A DNA stretch of 64,000 bases from CAZSXU01 sp964610505 (GTDB lineage: Bacteria > Arandabacterota > Arandabacteria > JAGLYR01): positions 8,856 to 72,855 of the forward strand of contig CAZSXU010000020.1 of assembly GCA_964610505.1 (NCBI GenBank). The letters are read 5' to 3'. The notes under the pieces were generated by a model that worked only from the letters and a program-made list of their open reading frames with translations, ran no database searches and was not told where the DNA came from. This document shows, in pieces, positions 41,325 to 50,300 of this stretch. Every line of letters begins with the position of its first letter. Position 1 is the stretch's first letter. Position numbers and translations under genes: made by a program.

Positions 41325-42599
41325 ATGGCTCACGCTAGAAAGATTTCGAGAATTGTACTCGGCGCGCGGCCATTGCTTTCGGCGGGCGTTCTGCTTTTTC
41401 TGATGATTCTGCCATTTCTCCTCGGAGCCTGCCAGAATCAGTCGGCCCAGGCAAAGCCGGAGGCTCCCGCCGATTCTCTCGCCCAGGCGGAAACTCCCGG
41501 CAAGCCCGACAGCCTTGGGGCGGATGCGGACAGCACGGCTGCTGAAGAGAAGAAAGTCGGATTTTTCGCCAGAGTGTTCGGCAAGGGACACGACGAAGAC
41601 GAGAAGGAAGAGGAGGAACCGGTGCCGGTCCAGCTGGCCGTGGCCGAGAAACGGGATGTCCCCCTCTACCTGAGCGCAACGGCCACTCTCGAGGCGGAGA
41701 TGCAGGCGGACATCCTGGCCAAGATCAGCGGCGAGATCCGCAGCATCGAGGCGGAAGAAGGAGACTGGGTGCGGGAGGGCCAGATTCTGGCGGTACTGGA
41801 CGGCGAGGCCCAGCGGGTCTCGCTGCAGGAGGCAGAGACCCGGGTCCGGGCTTTCCAGCTGGACCTGGAGCGAATCCAGGGTCTCCATGAGAAGAATCTC
41901 GCCAGCGACAAGCAACTGCAGGATGCCCGATTCAGCTACGAGGAATCCGAGGCCCAGTGCCAGGCCGTCCAGCTGCAGCTGGACTACACGCGGATTGCGG
42001 CGCCCTTCTCGGGGAGAATCACCGAACGCTTCGTGAATAAGGGGCAAACCGTTTCCGTGGGAACCGCGCTCTTCTCCCTGGCGGACCCGAATCCCCTGCT
42101 GGCGCGCATCCACCTGCCGGAGAAGGAGGCGGGGCGGATTCTTCCGAAACAGTCCGTCGTCGTGAATCCCGATGCCGACCCTTCCTGCGCGATTCCCGGA
42201 GAGGTGCTTCGGGTGTCTCCCAGGGTCGATCCTCGAACGGGAACCGTGAAGACAACCTGCCAGATCGCCGAGCAATCCTCCGCTCTTCGGCCCGGATCGT
42301 TTGTCCGTGTGAAAGTGCGGACCGACATCCACTCGGGGGCCCTGGTGATCCCCAAGCGGGCTCTGGTTCCCGAAGGCGGCGAGGTATACGTGTTCAAGGC
42401 CGAGCAGGATACCGTGGTCAAAATCCCGGTTTCCACCGGGTACGCCAATGGGACCGTGATCGAGATCACGAGCGGCCTCGAGGCCGGGGACCGCGTCGTT
42501 GCCGTGGGACAGGGAGGACTCAAGACGGGCTCCAAGTTCCGTGAGATCATCGAAGACACGGTCACGGTGACCGAAGTCATGGACGACGGGAGCAACTAG
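41325..42599 (+). CDS. RND efflux periplasmic adaptor lipoprotein
   Basis: The protein has 424 residues with a GAGGAGG ribosome site. A lipobox (LLGACQ) follows the leader; the next 70 residues are a charged linker. The membrane-fusion fold follows: lipoyl half LEAEMQADILAKISGEIRSI, a coiled hairpin (VSLQEAETRVRAFQLDLERI to YEESEAQCQAVQLQL), then YTRIAAPFSGRITERFV and a barrel with VVNPDADPSC and LVIPKRALVPEGGEVYVFKA. It links inner-membrane RND pumps to an outer-membrane channel, which is not encoded here. It is the first gene of a three-gene operon, with five bases to the next start. Confidence 0.9.
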   Translation: MAHARKISRIVLGARPLLSAGVLLFLMILPFLLGACQNQSAQAKPEAPADSLAQAETPGKPDSLGADADSTAAEEKKVGFFARVFGKGHDEDEKEEEEPVPVQLAVAEKRDVPLYLSATATLEAEMQADILAKISGEIRSIEAEEGDWVREGQILAVLDGEAQRVSLQEAETRVRAFQLDLERIQGLHEKNLASDKQLQDARFSYEESEAQCQAVQLQLDYTRIAAPFSGRITERFVNKGQTVSVGTALFSLADPNPLLARIHLPEKEAGRILPKQSVVVNPDADPSCAIPGEVLRVSPRVDPRTGTVKTTCQIAEQSSALRPGSFVRVKVRTDIHSGALVIPKRALVPEGGEVYVFKAEQDTVVKIPVSTGYANGTVIEITSGLEAGDRVVAVGQGGLKTGSKFREIIEDTVTVTEVMDDGSN

Positions 42600-42604
42600 C
42601 CGCT

Positions 42605-45600
42605 ATGAAGATCGTTGAAGGTTCGATGCGCCGCCCGGTCACGGTCGCCATGATCACTCTTGCGGCCGCTCTCTTCGGAATGGTTGCGCTGTCCCGACTG
42701 CCGCTCAACCTTCTGCCGGACATCTCGTACCCCACGCTGACCATCCAGACCGAATACGCGGATGCGGCTCCGGCGGAAGTGGAGAAGCTGATCACGGAAC
42801 CGCTGGAGGAAGCGGTATCGGTGGTTCCGGGTCTCCGGAATCTGCGCTCGACCTCTCGACCGGGTGTTTCAGAGATCGTCCTGGAATTCACGTGGAAGAC
42901 CGGGATGGACTACGCGGCGCTGGACGTCCGAGAGAAGATCGATCTCGTGACCCTGCCCGACGACGCCAAGAGCCCGGTCCTCCTCCGCTACGATCCCTCG
43001 CTGGACCCCATCCTTCGAGTGGGATTGTACGGCGAGAAAGACCTGGTCACTCTCCGGTACCTGGCGGACCGGATTCTGAAAAAAGACATCGAGTCCCTCG
43101 AGGGCGTGGCCTCGGTGCGCGTCCGGGGCGGGCTTGAGGAAGAGATTCACGTCGAGGTGGATGAGGGCAAGCTGGCCGCCATGGGAATCCCGATCTCCGC
43201 CGTGTCGCAGTTCCTCGACAGCCAAAACGTCAACTCCGCCGGCGGGCGCCTTAGAGACCGGGACGCGGAGTTCCTCGTGCGTACGGTCAACGAATTCGAA
43301 GATCTGGACGAAATCGCCAAGACCGTCCTGTTCGAGGAAGAGGGCCGCATTGTCCGCCTTGAGGACGTCGCCACCATCGACCGCGGCCACAAGGAACGGG
43401 AGGTGGTCTCGAGAGTCCGCGGGAAAGAGTCCGTCGAACTGGCCGTCTACAAAGAGGGTAACGCCAACATTGTGCAGGTGGCCCGAGCGGTGAAGGGCCG
43501 ACTCCGGCACCTCGACCACACGCTTCCCAAGGATGTGAACACGCAGGTGCTGTTCGACCAGTCCGTCTTCGTCGAAAGATCCATCGGCGAGATCCGCTCC
43601 AATGCTCTCGTCGGCGGTCTTCTGGCCGTCTTCATCGTTTTCCTGTTCCTCAAGGAGAGACGGAGTACGGGCATCATCGCCCTGGTCATTCCCGTCTCGG
43701 TGGTGGCCACCTTCTTCATCATGCAGCAGCTGGGCGTGACGCTCAACATCATGTCGCTCGGTGGGCTGGCGCTCGGCGTCGGCATGCTGGTGGACAATGC
43801 CATTGTCGTCCTCGAAGCGATCAACCGTCACCGGTCTCAGGGCAAATCCGTCTGGGACGCGACACTCCTCGGAGCGAACGAGGTCTCCCGGGCCGTGACG
43901 GCATCCACATTGACAACCGTCGCCGTGTTCCTGCCGATCATTTTCGTCGAGGGAGTCGCCGGGCAGATCTTCCGGGATCAGGCGCTGACGGTTGCCGCGT
44001 CGCTGATCGTCTCTCTTATCGCCGCGCTGACGCTGATTCCGGTCCTGGCATCGGCCGGAGCGCGGCGAGCGCTGGCGAGACAGAGTCTGCCGGATGAGAC
44101 GGCGAGCAGGAGCGACGCAGATGTTCTCCAGTCGTCCGCCGATCGAACCGAGGAGGTCCGGTCGCCCGGATTCCTGCGACGCCTGTTCCGGCGAATTGGG
44201 TCCATCGTCACCTTTCCGCTTCGCTGGCTCTTCCGTGTACTGGTCGTGCTCGTTCCCGGCGGGCTGGTTCGAGTGCTGCGCTTTGCGCTCCGCCACCTCA
44301 CGCGGGGAATCGATTTCGTGCTTCGCCCCGTTCACCACGCGTTCGATCGGGGATGGGACAGACTCGAAGCCGCGTATCCGCGGCTTCTCGAGGCGGCGCT
44401 TCACCGCCGGGGCCGGGCGCTCGCCGCGGCGCTGGTGCTGGCGGTCGTGGCCGTTCTCATGCTTCCACGCCTTGGAATGGAACTGGTGCCTCCCTTCGCC
44501 CAGGGCGAGTTCGCATTTGATCTCGAGTATCCTCCCGGCACGCCGCTCGGCGTCACCGAAGAGAAGACGCGGGAACTGGAGTACGGCCTCAAGGGTGACG
44601 GCCGCATCGGCCTGTTCTTCTCAACCATCGGGGAGAGCCCCGAGCTGGGGAGCGCCAGAAACGAGCGGCGAGAGAACGTGGCCCAATTGAATGTCTCTAT
44701 CCAGAACTCGGGCGACCACGACCAGGAGGCGGCCGTTGTCGAGTCCATTCGAGAGGCCCTCGAACGCAGACCCGAGATTCGCTACACGTTCCACCGACCC
44801 AGCTATTTCAGCTTCCGGACCCCGATCGAAATCCACGTGTACGGCTATGATCTGGACGAGCTCCAGCGATATACCGGGCGACTGGCGACTCGCCTGGCCG
44901 CCGTGCCGGGCCTCCGTGACGTCCACAGCACACTGGAGGATGGCAGTCCGGAGGTCCAGGTGGGATTTCGCCGGGACCGGATGGCGGCTCTGGATCTTGA
45001 CCTCGAATCGGTTTCGAGAACGCTGAGGAACAAGATCCGTGGAGAAGTGGCCACCCGTCTCAAGGAGCGAGACCGGCAACTCGACATCCTGGTGCGCACG
45101 GCCGAGGCCACCACGATCAACGTGGACCAGGTGGAAAACCTGATCGTGGCCCAGGTGGAAGGGATTCCCATCCCCCTCTCCTCCGTCGCCGATGTGGATC
45201 TGGGGCGGGGCCCGTCGCAGATCACGCACGTCGGCCAGCAGCGCGCGGCGATCGTTCGGGCCAACTTGGTCGATCGGGATCTGGGGGCCGCCTCGCAGGA
45301 CATCATGAACCTGCTGGCGGCGTACCCGCCGGCCCCCACGCTGACGGCGACACTGGCCGGCCAGAACGAGGAGGTCCAGACCTCGTTCCGGAGTCTGGCG
45401 CTGGCCGTGTTCCTGGCCATCTTCATGGTCTATCTGGTGATGGCGAGTCAGTTCGAGTCATTCCTCCACCCGTTCGTCATTCTCCTGACCGTGCCGCTCG
45501 GAATGGTCGGGCTCGTTTTCGCGCTGGCGATCACGGGCACCTCCATCAGTATCGTGGTGCTCATCGGCGGTGTCATGCTGACCGGGATCGTCGTGAACAA

Positions 45601-45877
45601 CGCCATCGTTCTGATTGATTTCATCAACCAGAGACGGCGCGAAGGTCTGGCCAAGATCGACGCCATTATGGACGGCGCCCGGGCCCGCCTGCGCCCGATT
45701 CTGATGACCACCCTGACCACGGTGCTTGCGCTTCTGCCCATGGCCCTCGGGCTCGGAGAGGGCGCCGAAATTCGCGCCCCCATGGCCATTGCCGTGATCG
45801 GCGGGCTGACCCTGGCCACGATGCTCACGTTGGTGGTGATTCCGGTGGTGTACGCCACCGTCGACCGGAGACCGTGA
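42605..45877 (+). CDS. RND-family efflux transporter, first pump
   Basis: The protein has 1090 residues and twelve predicted helices. The HAE1/AcrB-type signatures are PVTVAMITLAAALFGMVALS, RLPLNLLPDISYPTLTIQT, the TM4 motif ALGVGMLVDNAIVVLEAINR and the second-half GVMLTGIVVNNAIVLIDFIN. The usual Asp-Asp pair of TM4 is Asp-Asn here, as in many non-AcrB members. A long basic insert separates the two halves (about residues 485-600), making the protein longer than its neighbour. Substrates may be drugs, bile-type detergents or fatty acids; the sequence does not decide. Confidence 0.92.
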   Translation: MKIVEGSMRRPVTVAMITLAAALFGMVALSRLPLNLLPDISYPTLTIQTEYADAAPAEVEKLITEPLEEAVSVVPGLRNLRSTSRPGVSEIVLEFTWKTGMDYAALDVREKIDLVTLPDDAKSPVLLRYDPSLDPILRVGLYGEKDLVTLRYLADRILKKDIESLEGVASVRVRGGLEEEIHVEVDEGKLAAMGIPISAVSQFLDSQNVNSAGGRLRDRDAEFLVRTVNEFEDLDEIAKTVLFEEEGRIVRLEDVATIDRGHKEREVVSRVRGKESVELAVYKEGNANIVQVARAVKGRLRHLDHTLPKDVNTQVLFDQSVFVERSIGEIRSNALVGGLLAVFIVFLFLKERRSTGIIALVIPVSVVATFFIMQQLGVTLNIMSLGGLALGVGMLVDNAIVVLEAINRHRSQGKSVWDATLLGANEVSRAVTASTLTTVAVFLPIIFVEGVAGQIFRDQALTVAASLIVSLIAALTLIPVLASAGARRALARQSLPDETASRSDADVLQSSADRTEEVRSPGFLRRLFRRIGSIVTFPLRWLFRVLVVLVPGGLVRVLRFALRHLTRGIDFVLRPVHHAFDRGWDRLEAAYPRLLEAALHRRGRALAAALVLAVVAVLMLPRLGMELVPPFAQGEFAFDLEYPPGTPLGVTEEKTRELEYGLKGDGRIGLFFSTIGESPELGSARNERRENVAQLNVSIQNSGDHDQEAAVVESIREALERRPEIRYTFHRPSYFSFRTPIEIHVYGYDLDELQRYTGRLATRLAAVPGLRDVHSTLEDGSPEVQVGFRRDRMAALDLDLESVSRTLRNKIRGEVATRLKERDRQLDILVRTAEATTINVDQVENLIVAQVEGIPIPLSSVADVDLGRGPSQITHVGQQRAAIVRANLVDRDLGAASQDIMNLLAAYPPAPTLTATLAGQNEEVQTSFRSLALAVFLAIFMVYLVMASQFESFLHPFVILLTVPLGMVGLVFALAITGTSISIVVLIGGVMLTGIVVNNAIVLIDFINQRRREGLAKIDAIMDGARARLRPILMTTLTTVLALLPMALGLGEGAEIRAPMAIAVIGGLTLATMLTLVVIPVVYATVDRRP

Positions 45878-45884
45878 GGCTGCC

Positions 45885-48800
45885 GTGCGAATCTCTGAAC
45901 GAGCGCTGTCCAAACCCGTCACGGTCTTCGTCGTCACCGCGGCCGTCCTTGTCCTCGGGGTCGTGAGTCTAACCCGCCTGAAACTGGACTTCCTGCCGAA
46001 GATGGAATTCCCCTTCATCGGTGTGTACGTTCCCTATCCCAACTCCGTCCCCAGCCAGGTCGAGAAGGACATTGCCCGGCCCATCGAGGAAATCATGGCC
46101 ACCCTCGGGGACGTCCGGGAAGTGTTCTCGCAATCCGATCAGGACGGTTCGTTTATCGGGGTCACTTTCGACTTCGGGCACTCGGTTGATATCCTGCGGC
46201 TGGAGGTCAAGGAGAGGATGGAGCAGGTTCGCCCGCTCCTCCCGGGTGATATCGAGGACTACTTCATCTTCACGTTCAATTCGAACGACATCCCCATCAT
46301 GGTGGGCCGGATCAGCGCGCCCGGAAGAGACCTGGCCGGCTCGTACGACCTCCTCGAACGGCGCATCATGAACCCAATCCGGCGCGTGGAGGGGGTCGGC
46401 CGGTTGGACGTGGGCGGAATCTCCCCCAAGGACGTCACCATCTATCTCTTCCTCGATAAAATCGTCGAATACTCGGTCGACGTGGAACGATTGTTCCAGG
46501 TACTGAATGCCAACAACATGGATCTGTCGCTCGGGCGTATCCACAATGGAAAACAGCGTGTCGGCGTGCGGGCGTTGGGGCAGTTTCGATCCATGGAGGA
46601 AATCGAGAACCTCCAGGTCACTCCCGCCGGTATCCGCCTCAAGGATGTGGCGGCCATCGTCTATGGGGAACCGGAGCCGTCCTACTACCGGCGTCTGAAC
46701 GGCGAGCCAGCCATCGCATTTCAGATCCAGAAGGCCTCGGGCGCCAACATTGTCGAGGTATCCGAGCGGGTCCGGGAGGCGCTGGACGAAATCCAGCACG
46801 ACCCATCCCTCGAGGGGATCACCGTGGTCCTCTTTTTCGATCAGGCTCAGGAGATCAAGGGTTCGCTCAAGGGCCTCCTCTATGCCGGACTTGTCGGTTC
46901 GTTCCTGGCGGTCGGCATTCTCCTGTTCTTCCTGCGCCGCATCCGGACGACGCTGATCGTCTCCATTGCGATCCCGTTGTCCGTGATTTCGACATGTACG
47001 TTTCTGTACCTGTCGAACCGCTCGCTGAACGTCCTGACCATGTGCGGGCTGATGCTGGCCGTCGGAATGCTGGTGGACAATGCCATCGTGGTTCTGGAAT
47101 CGATCTTCCAGCGCCAGGAGAGGGGGGGCAACCCGAAGCAGGCGGCCGCACTCGGGGCCCGGGAGGTGGCCACGGCCGTGATCGCCTCCACGCTGACCTC
47201 GGTCATCGTATTCGCCCCGGTCGTTCTTTCAAAGGGCACGGACCTGAACGCTTTTCTCGGAGAAGTCGGCGTCACGATCTCCATCACGCTGATCTTCTCG
47301 CTGATCATCTGCCTGACGCTGGTCCCCCTCCTGGCGTCGCGATCCCGCGCCAACGGCCGGAGCCGGGAGTTTGGAATTCTCGGGCGCGCCCGGACGAGAT
47401 ACCTCTCCATGCTGAAGTGGACGGCGATCAAGCATCCTCTCCTCACCGGGGCCGTGTTCCTCCCGGTCATCGTGATGATTACAATCGTCGCCATGCAGAT
47501 CGCCAAGTTCAAGCCCGACATGGAGGCCGAGGAAGGCGTCAAACAGGATCGTCTGTATTTCACGCTGGAGTTCGTCGATAACACGAACCGCTACCGGGTC
47601 GTCGAATACGTGGACGAAGTGGAGGAATTCCTCCTTGCCAAAAAGGACTCCCTGAGCGTCGAGTCGATCTACACTTTCTACGAGGACAACAACGCGGAAT
47701 TCAGTCTCTTCTTCCCCGAGGAGAAGACGCTGAGCGATGAGGACATCCGGGATCTCCGCAAGTACCTCCGCGAGTCGCTGCCGGTGGTGGCCGGGATCGA
47801 ATACCGGTTCGGCGACGAGGAAGATGCCGGCCGGGGAGCCACGAGACTCTCCGTCACCGTCTTCGGCGAGGACAGCGATCTACTGGAGGAAATCGCCAAC
47901 GAGGCTCAACGCCGGCTCTCCCTCATTCCCGACGTGGAAGACGTACGCACCGACGCCCAGCGGGGCAAGGACGAGATCCGCGTCGTTCTCGACCGCAACC
48001 TGGCCGGGCGATTCGGATTCAACTCGAGAAGCCTCTCCCAGATTCTCGGTCTCACGTTCCGCGGGGTTCCCCTGAGGAAGTTCCAGGGCAGGGACCGGGA
48101 AGTGGACATGGGGATCGTGCTCGAGCCCTCGGACCGGAGGGACATCGAGAGCCTGGCCCAGTTGCCGATCAGCTATCGCGAAGGGCGCCCCATCCTCCTC
48201 GGACAGGTCGCTCATTTCGAGATCGGCAAGGGACCGCAACGCATCTTCCGGGAACAGCGAAAGACCGCCATGACGGTGATCGGCAGCTACGAGGGAGAGG
48301 AATTCTCGGAGGCTAAGGACAAGGCCGCGGCGATGATGAATTCGCTGGAGCTACCGGCCGGATACAGCTGGTCCTTCGGGCGCGAACTTCGGGAATCCGA
48401 GGAACAGCAGAACGAGATGGGCTTGAACGTCTTGATCGCTCTCTGCTGCGTCTACTTCGTCATGGCGGCGCTGTTCGAATCCTTTCTTCACCCGCTCGTC
48501 ATCATGCTCTGCATTCCGTTCGCCGCGCTGGGTGTGATCTGGACCCTGATGGTGACCTCGACCCCGCTCAACGTCATGGCCATGATCGGCATCGTGATTC
48601 TGATCGGGATTGTAGTCAACAACGGCATCGTGCTGATCGATCACGTGAACAATCTGAGACGCCGGGGACTCAAACGATCCGATGCGATCATCGACGGATG
48701 CCGGGAGCGCTTCCGGCCGATCATCATGACGGCATCGACGACGATTCTCGGGCTGCTGCCCCTGGCCGTGGGAACGACCTCGGTCGCCGGCGGTTACTAC

Positions 48801-49007
48801 TTCCCGCTGGCTCGGGCCGTGATGGGCGGGCTGGCGGCCAGCACAATCCTGACTCTCATTGTCCTTCCCACCTTCTATGTGCTTGCCGAGAAGACCGTGG
48901 CCCGCGTGAAGCTGACCTTCGCCTGGGGCATGGGCCGCCAGGCCCTGCCGTGGAGACGGCGGGAGAGCGAGCTGGCGGGTGCGCGGGACAGCGGGACAAG
49001 ACCGTAG
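45885..49007 (+). CDS. RND-family efflux transporter, second pump
   Basis: The protein has 1040 residues, with a GTG start eight bases after the first pump. It follows the same plan: SKPVTVFVVTAAVLVLGVVS, KLDFLPKMEFPFIGVYVPYP, TM4 AVGMLVDNAIVVLESIFQ and second-half IGIVVNNGIVLIDHVNNLRR. It is only moderately similar to the first pump. Two adjacent RND pumps with one adaptor recall MdtBC-type heterotrimeric systems. The stop codon TAG overlaps the first bases of the composite repeat at 49006. Confidence 0.92.
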   Translation: MRISERALSKPVTVFVVTAAVLVLGVVSLTRLKLDFLPKMEFPFIGVYVPYPNSVPSQVEKDIARPIEEIMATLGDVREVFSQSDQDGSFIGVTFDFGHSVDILRLEVKERMEQVRPLLPGDIEDYFIFTFNSNDIPIMVGRISAPGRDLAGSYDLLERRIMNPIRRVEGVGRLDVGGISPKDVTIYLFLDKIVEYSVDVERLFQVLNANNMDLSLGRIHNGKQRVGVRALGQFRSMEEIENLQVTPAGIRLKDVAAIVYGEPEPSYYRRLNGEPAIAFQIQKASGANIVEVSERVREALDEIQHDPSLEGITVVLFFDQAQEIKGSLKGLLYAGLVGSFLAVGILLFFLRRIRTTLIVSIAIPLSVISTCTFLYLSNRSLNVLTMCGLMLAVGMLVDNAIVVLESIFQRQERGGNPKQAAALGAREVATAVIASTLTSVIVFAPVVLSKGTDLNAFLGEVGVTISITLIFSLIICLTLVPLLASRSRANGRSREFGILGRARTRYLSMLKWTAIKHPLLTGAVFLPVIVMITIVAMQIAKFKPDMEAEEGVKQDRLYFTLEFVDNTNRYRVVEYVDEVEEFLLAKKDSLSVESIYTFYEDNNAEFSLFFPEEKTLSDEDIRDLRKYLRESLPVVAGIEYRFGDEEDAGRGATRLSVTVFGEDSDLLEEIANEAQRRLSLIPDVEDVRTDAQRGKDEIRVVLDRNLAGRFGFNSRSLSQILGLTFRGVPLRKFQGRDREVDMGIVLEPSDRRDIESLAQLPISYREGRPILLGQVAHFEIGKGPQRIFREQRKTAMTVIGSYEGEEFSEAKDKAAAMMNSLELPAGYSWSFGRELRESEEQQNEMGLNVLIALCCVYFVMAALFESFLHPLVIMLCIPFAALGVIWTLMVTSTPLNVMAMIGIVILIGIVVNNGIVLIDHVNNLRRRGLKRSDAIIDGCRERFRPIIMTASTTILGLLPLAVGTTSVAGGYYFPLARAVMGGLAASTILTLIVLPTFYVLAEKTVARVKLTFAWGMGRQALPWRRRESELAGARDSGTRP

Positions 49008-49310
49008 AGCGAGCCACAGATTTCACAGATTCCACAGATGAAATGCGGGTACCCCCCTGCTGGATCGGATCCATGATCCGCCCCACCAGCCCAGGCGATA
49101 TGGCCTGCAAACACCGGCGGCTCCTGGGAATGGAAGTTTCACTGCCACCCCCCCGAGTACGAGTGCGAGTACCGCTTGCGCTGAGTACGAGTACGATTCT
49201 CACCGCTCTTCCCGTACTCGAACTCGCACTCGTGATCATCCCCGCTGTGGCAAGCACTTGCCACAGCACAATGCCCATCTGTGGAATCTGTGAAATCTGT
49301 GGCTGGCTCT
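49006..49310. repeat. Composite intergenic element, copy C (complete, 35-bp terminal inverted repeats)
   Basis: The left end 49006-49040 and the right end 49276-49310 are inverted copies with 34 of 35 positions matching; both are made of CACAGATT/AATCTGTG words with an AGAGC tip. Inside are the outer inverted repeat CCCAGG (49090-49095)/CCTGGG (49123-49128), a GAGTACGAGTGCGAG word array (about 49150-49235) not found in copies A and B, and the hairpin GCTGTGGCAAG (49244-49254)/CTTGCCACAGC (49257-49267). No target duplication is visible. The 305-bp element fills the whole spacer between the RND and kinase stops. It encodes nothing evident and behaves like a non-autonomous element. Confidence 0.8.
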
Positions 49311-49328
49311 TGACTTTCGCAGTCCTGC

Positions 49329-50057
49329 CTATTCCCAGCGGAGGTTCTCAATGCCCTCGCGGAGTTGCCCGGCCGTGCGGAAGCGCTTGCGGATGAGGCC
49401 GCGCTTGAGGCCCTTGACCACCTGGCGAATCTCGGGTCCCGCCTTGGCGTACCCCGCGGCGGCGCCGATCATCTCGTAGAGGGTGTAAACCAGATCAAAC
49501 ACGTCCGCTTGAATCTTCTCGCGGCTCGGCGAACCCAGGTCGAAGAAATCGAGGAGCTTGACGTCGAACCCGATGCCCGCGCGGCGGATGATGACGTTGT
49601 CGGAATGGATGTCGCCGTGATACTCGCCGAGATGGTGGATCGATTCCACGCCGCGCGCCAGCGCATGGAGCGCGTGCAGGGCCTCAAAGGCCGGCAACCG
49701 TTTGCCCCTCTGGCGGGCGATGTAGGAGGAGAGCATCTCGCCGTCGACGTAATCCGAAACCAGGAATTCGACTTTGCGCCCGCGAATCCGGCACACGTCC
49801 TGATGATGGTATTGGATGACGATCGGACATGTCTTCAACTTGTTCAGCTTGTGCGCGTATCTCAGCAGAGCGCGCCCGCGAGGATCCCGCTCGGGAAAAT
49901 ACAGCTTGGCCCCGCGCTCGATTCCCGTCCGGATTTCCCGGACCTTGTAGACTTCCCCCTCCCACCCGATCCCCAGGAGCGACAGTACCTCATACCGCCC
50001 GCCCAGGGTACGGCCCGGCTGCAGGTTGTATCCCTCCGTGCCTCGTCGTGTGCCCAT
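49329..50057 (-). CDS. Atypical small protein kinase
   Basis: The protein has 242 residues and is almost only a kinase domain: a Gly-rich loop LLGIGWEGEVYKV, the ATP lysine in ERGAKLYFP, the catalytic loop HGDIHSDN (Asp present) and then LLDFFDLG in place of the D-F-G motif. The C-lobe is short. The metal-binding Asp is kept, but Gly is Phe, which would change the activation segment. There is no membrane helix or sensor domain. It may phosphorylate a protein or a small molecule. It is controlled by a promoter overlapped by a palindrome. Confidence 0.8.
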   Translation of the reverse strand: MGTRRGTEGYNLQPGRTLGGRYEVLSLLGIGWEGEVYKVREIRTGIERGAKLYFPERDPRGRALLRYAHKLNKLKTCPIVIQYHHQDVCRIRGRKVEFLVSDYVDGEMLSSYIARQRGKRLPAFEALHALHALARGVESIHHLGEYHGDIHSDNVIIRRAGIGFDVKLLDFFDLGSPSREKIQADVFDLVYTLYEMIGAAAGYAKAGPEIRQVVKGLKRGLIRKRFRTAGQLREGIENLRWE

Positions 50058-50125
50058 CGTATCCCCGTTCGCAGTGGAACCCGGTATCTCACGCCCTCTC
50101 AACGCCGTCCGTCTATGCGGGCCCG

Positions 50126-50154
50126 ATTCTAGCAGTCCCCCCCGCGATTGCCAA
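50126..50154 (-). promoter_or_regulatory. Promoter for the kinase gene
   Basis: Read on the minus strand: TTGGCA, 17 nt, TAGAAT, about 70 nt before the start at 50057. Confidence 0.6.
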
Positions 50155-50160
50155 TCGCGG
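50142..50160. promoter_or_regulatory. Operator-like palindrome over the kinase -35 box
   Basis: CCGCGATT (50142-50149) and AATCGCGG (50153-50160) are exact reverse complements separated by three bases. The site covers the -35 of the kinase promoter and lies about 70 bp upstream of the divergent cytochrome promoter, so one regulator could act on both. Confidence 0.45.
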
Positions 50161-50230
50161 ACTTTCGAGTTTCGCCACGCCCCGGGCATCCCGACCGATG
50201 CGGGCCCTTGCCGGTCCGGCCCGTCGAGGC

Positions 50231-50259
50231 TTGACAAATCCATCGACACCGCGGATCAT
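50231..50259 (+). promoter_or_regulatory. Promoter for the cytochrome operon
   Basis: TTGACA, 17 nt, GATCAT, about 40 nt before the start at 50301. Confidence 0.6.
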
Positions 50260-50300
50260 TCTCCTTCGACCAGACAATTCTTTCCACCCGGAGGTCCACG

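Noticed and set aside
49006..49310. Target-site duplication flanking the composite element
   Set aside because: The bases outside the two ends (ACCGT and TGACT) do not match, so insertion by a classical transposase is not shown.
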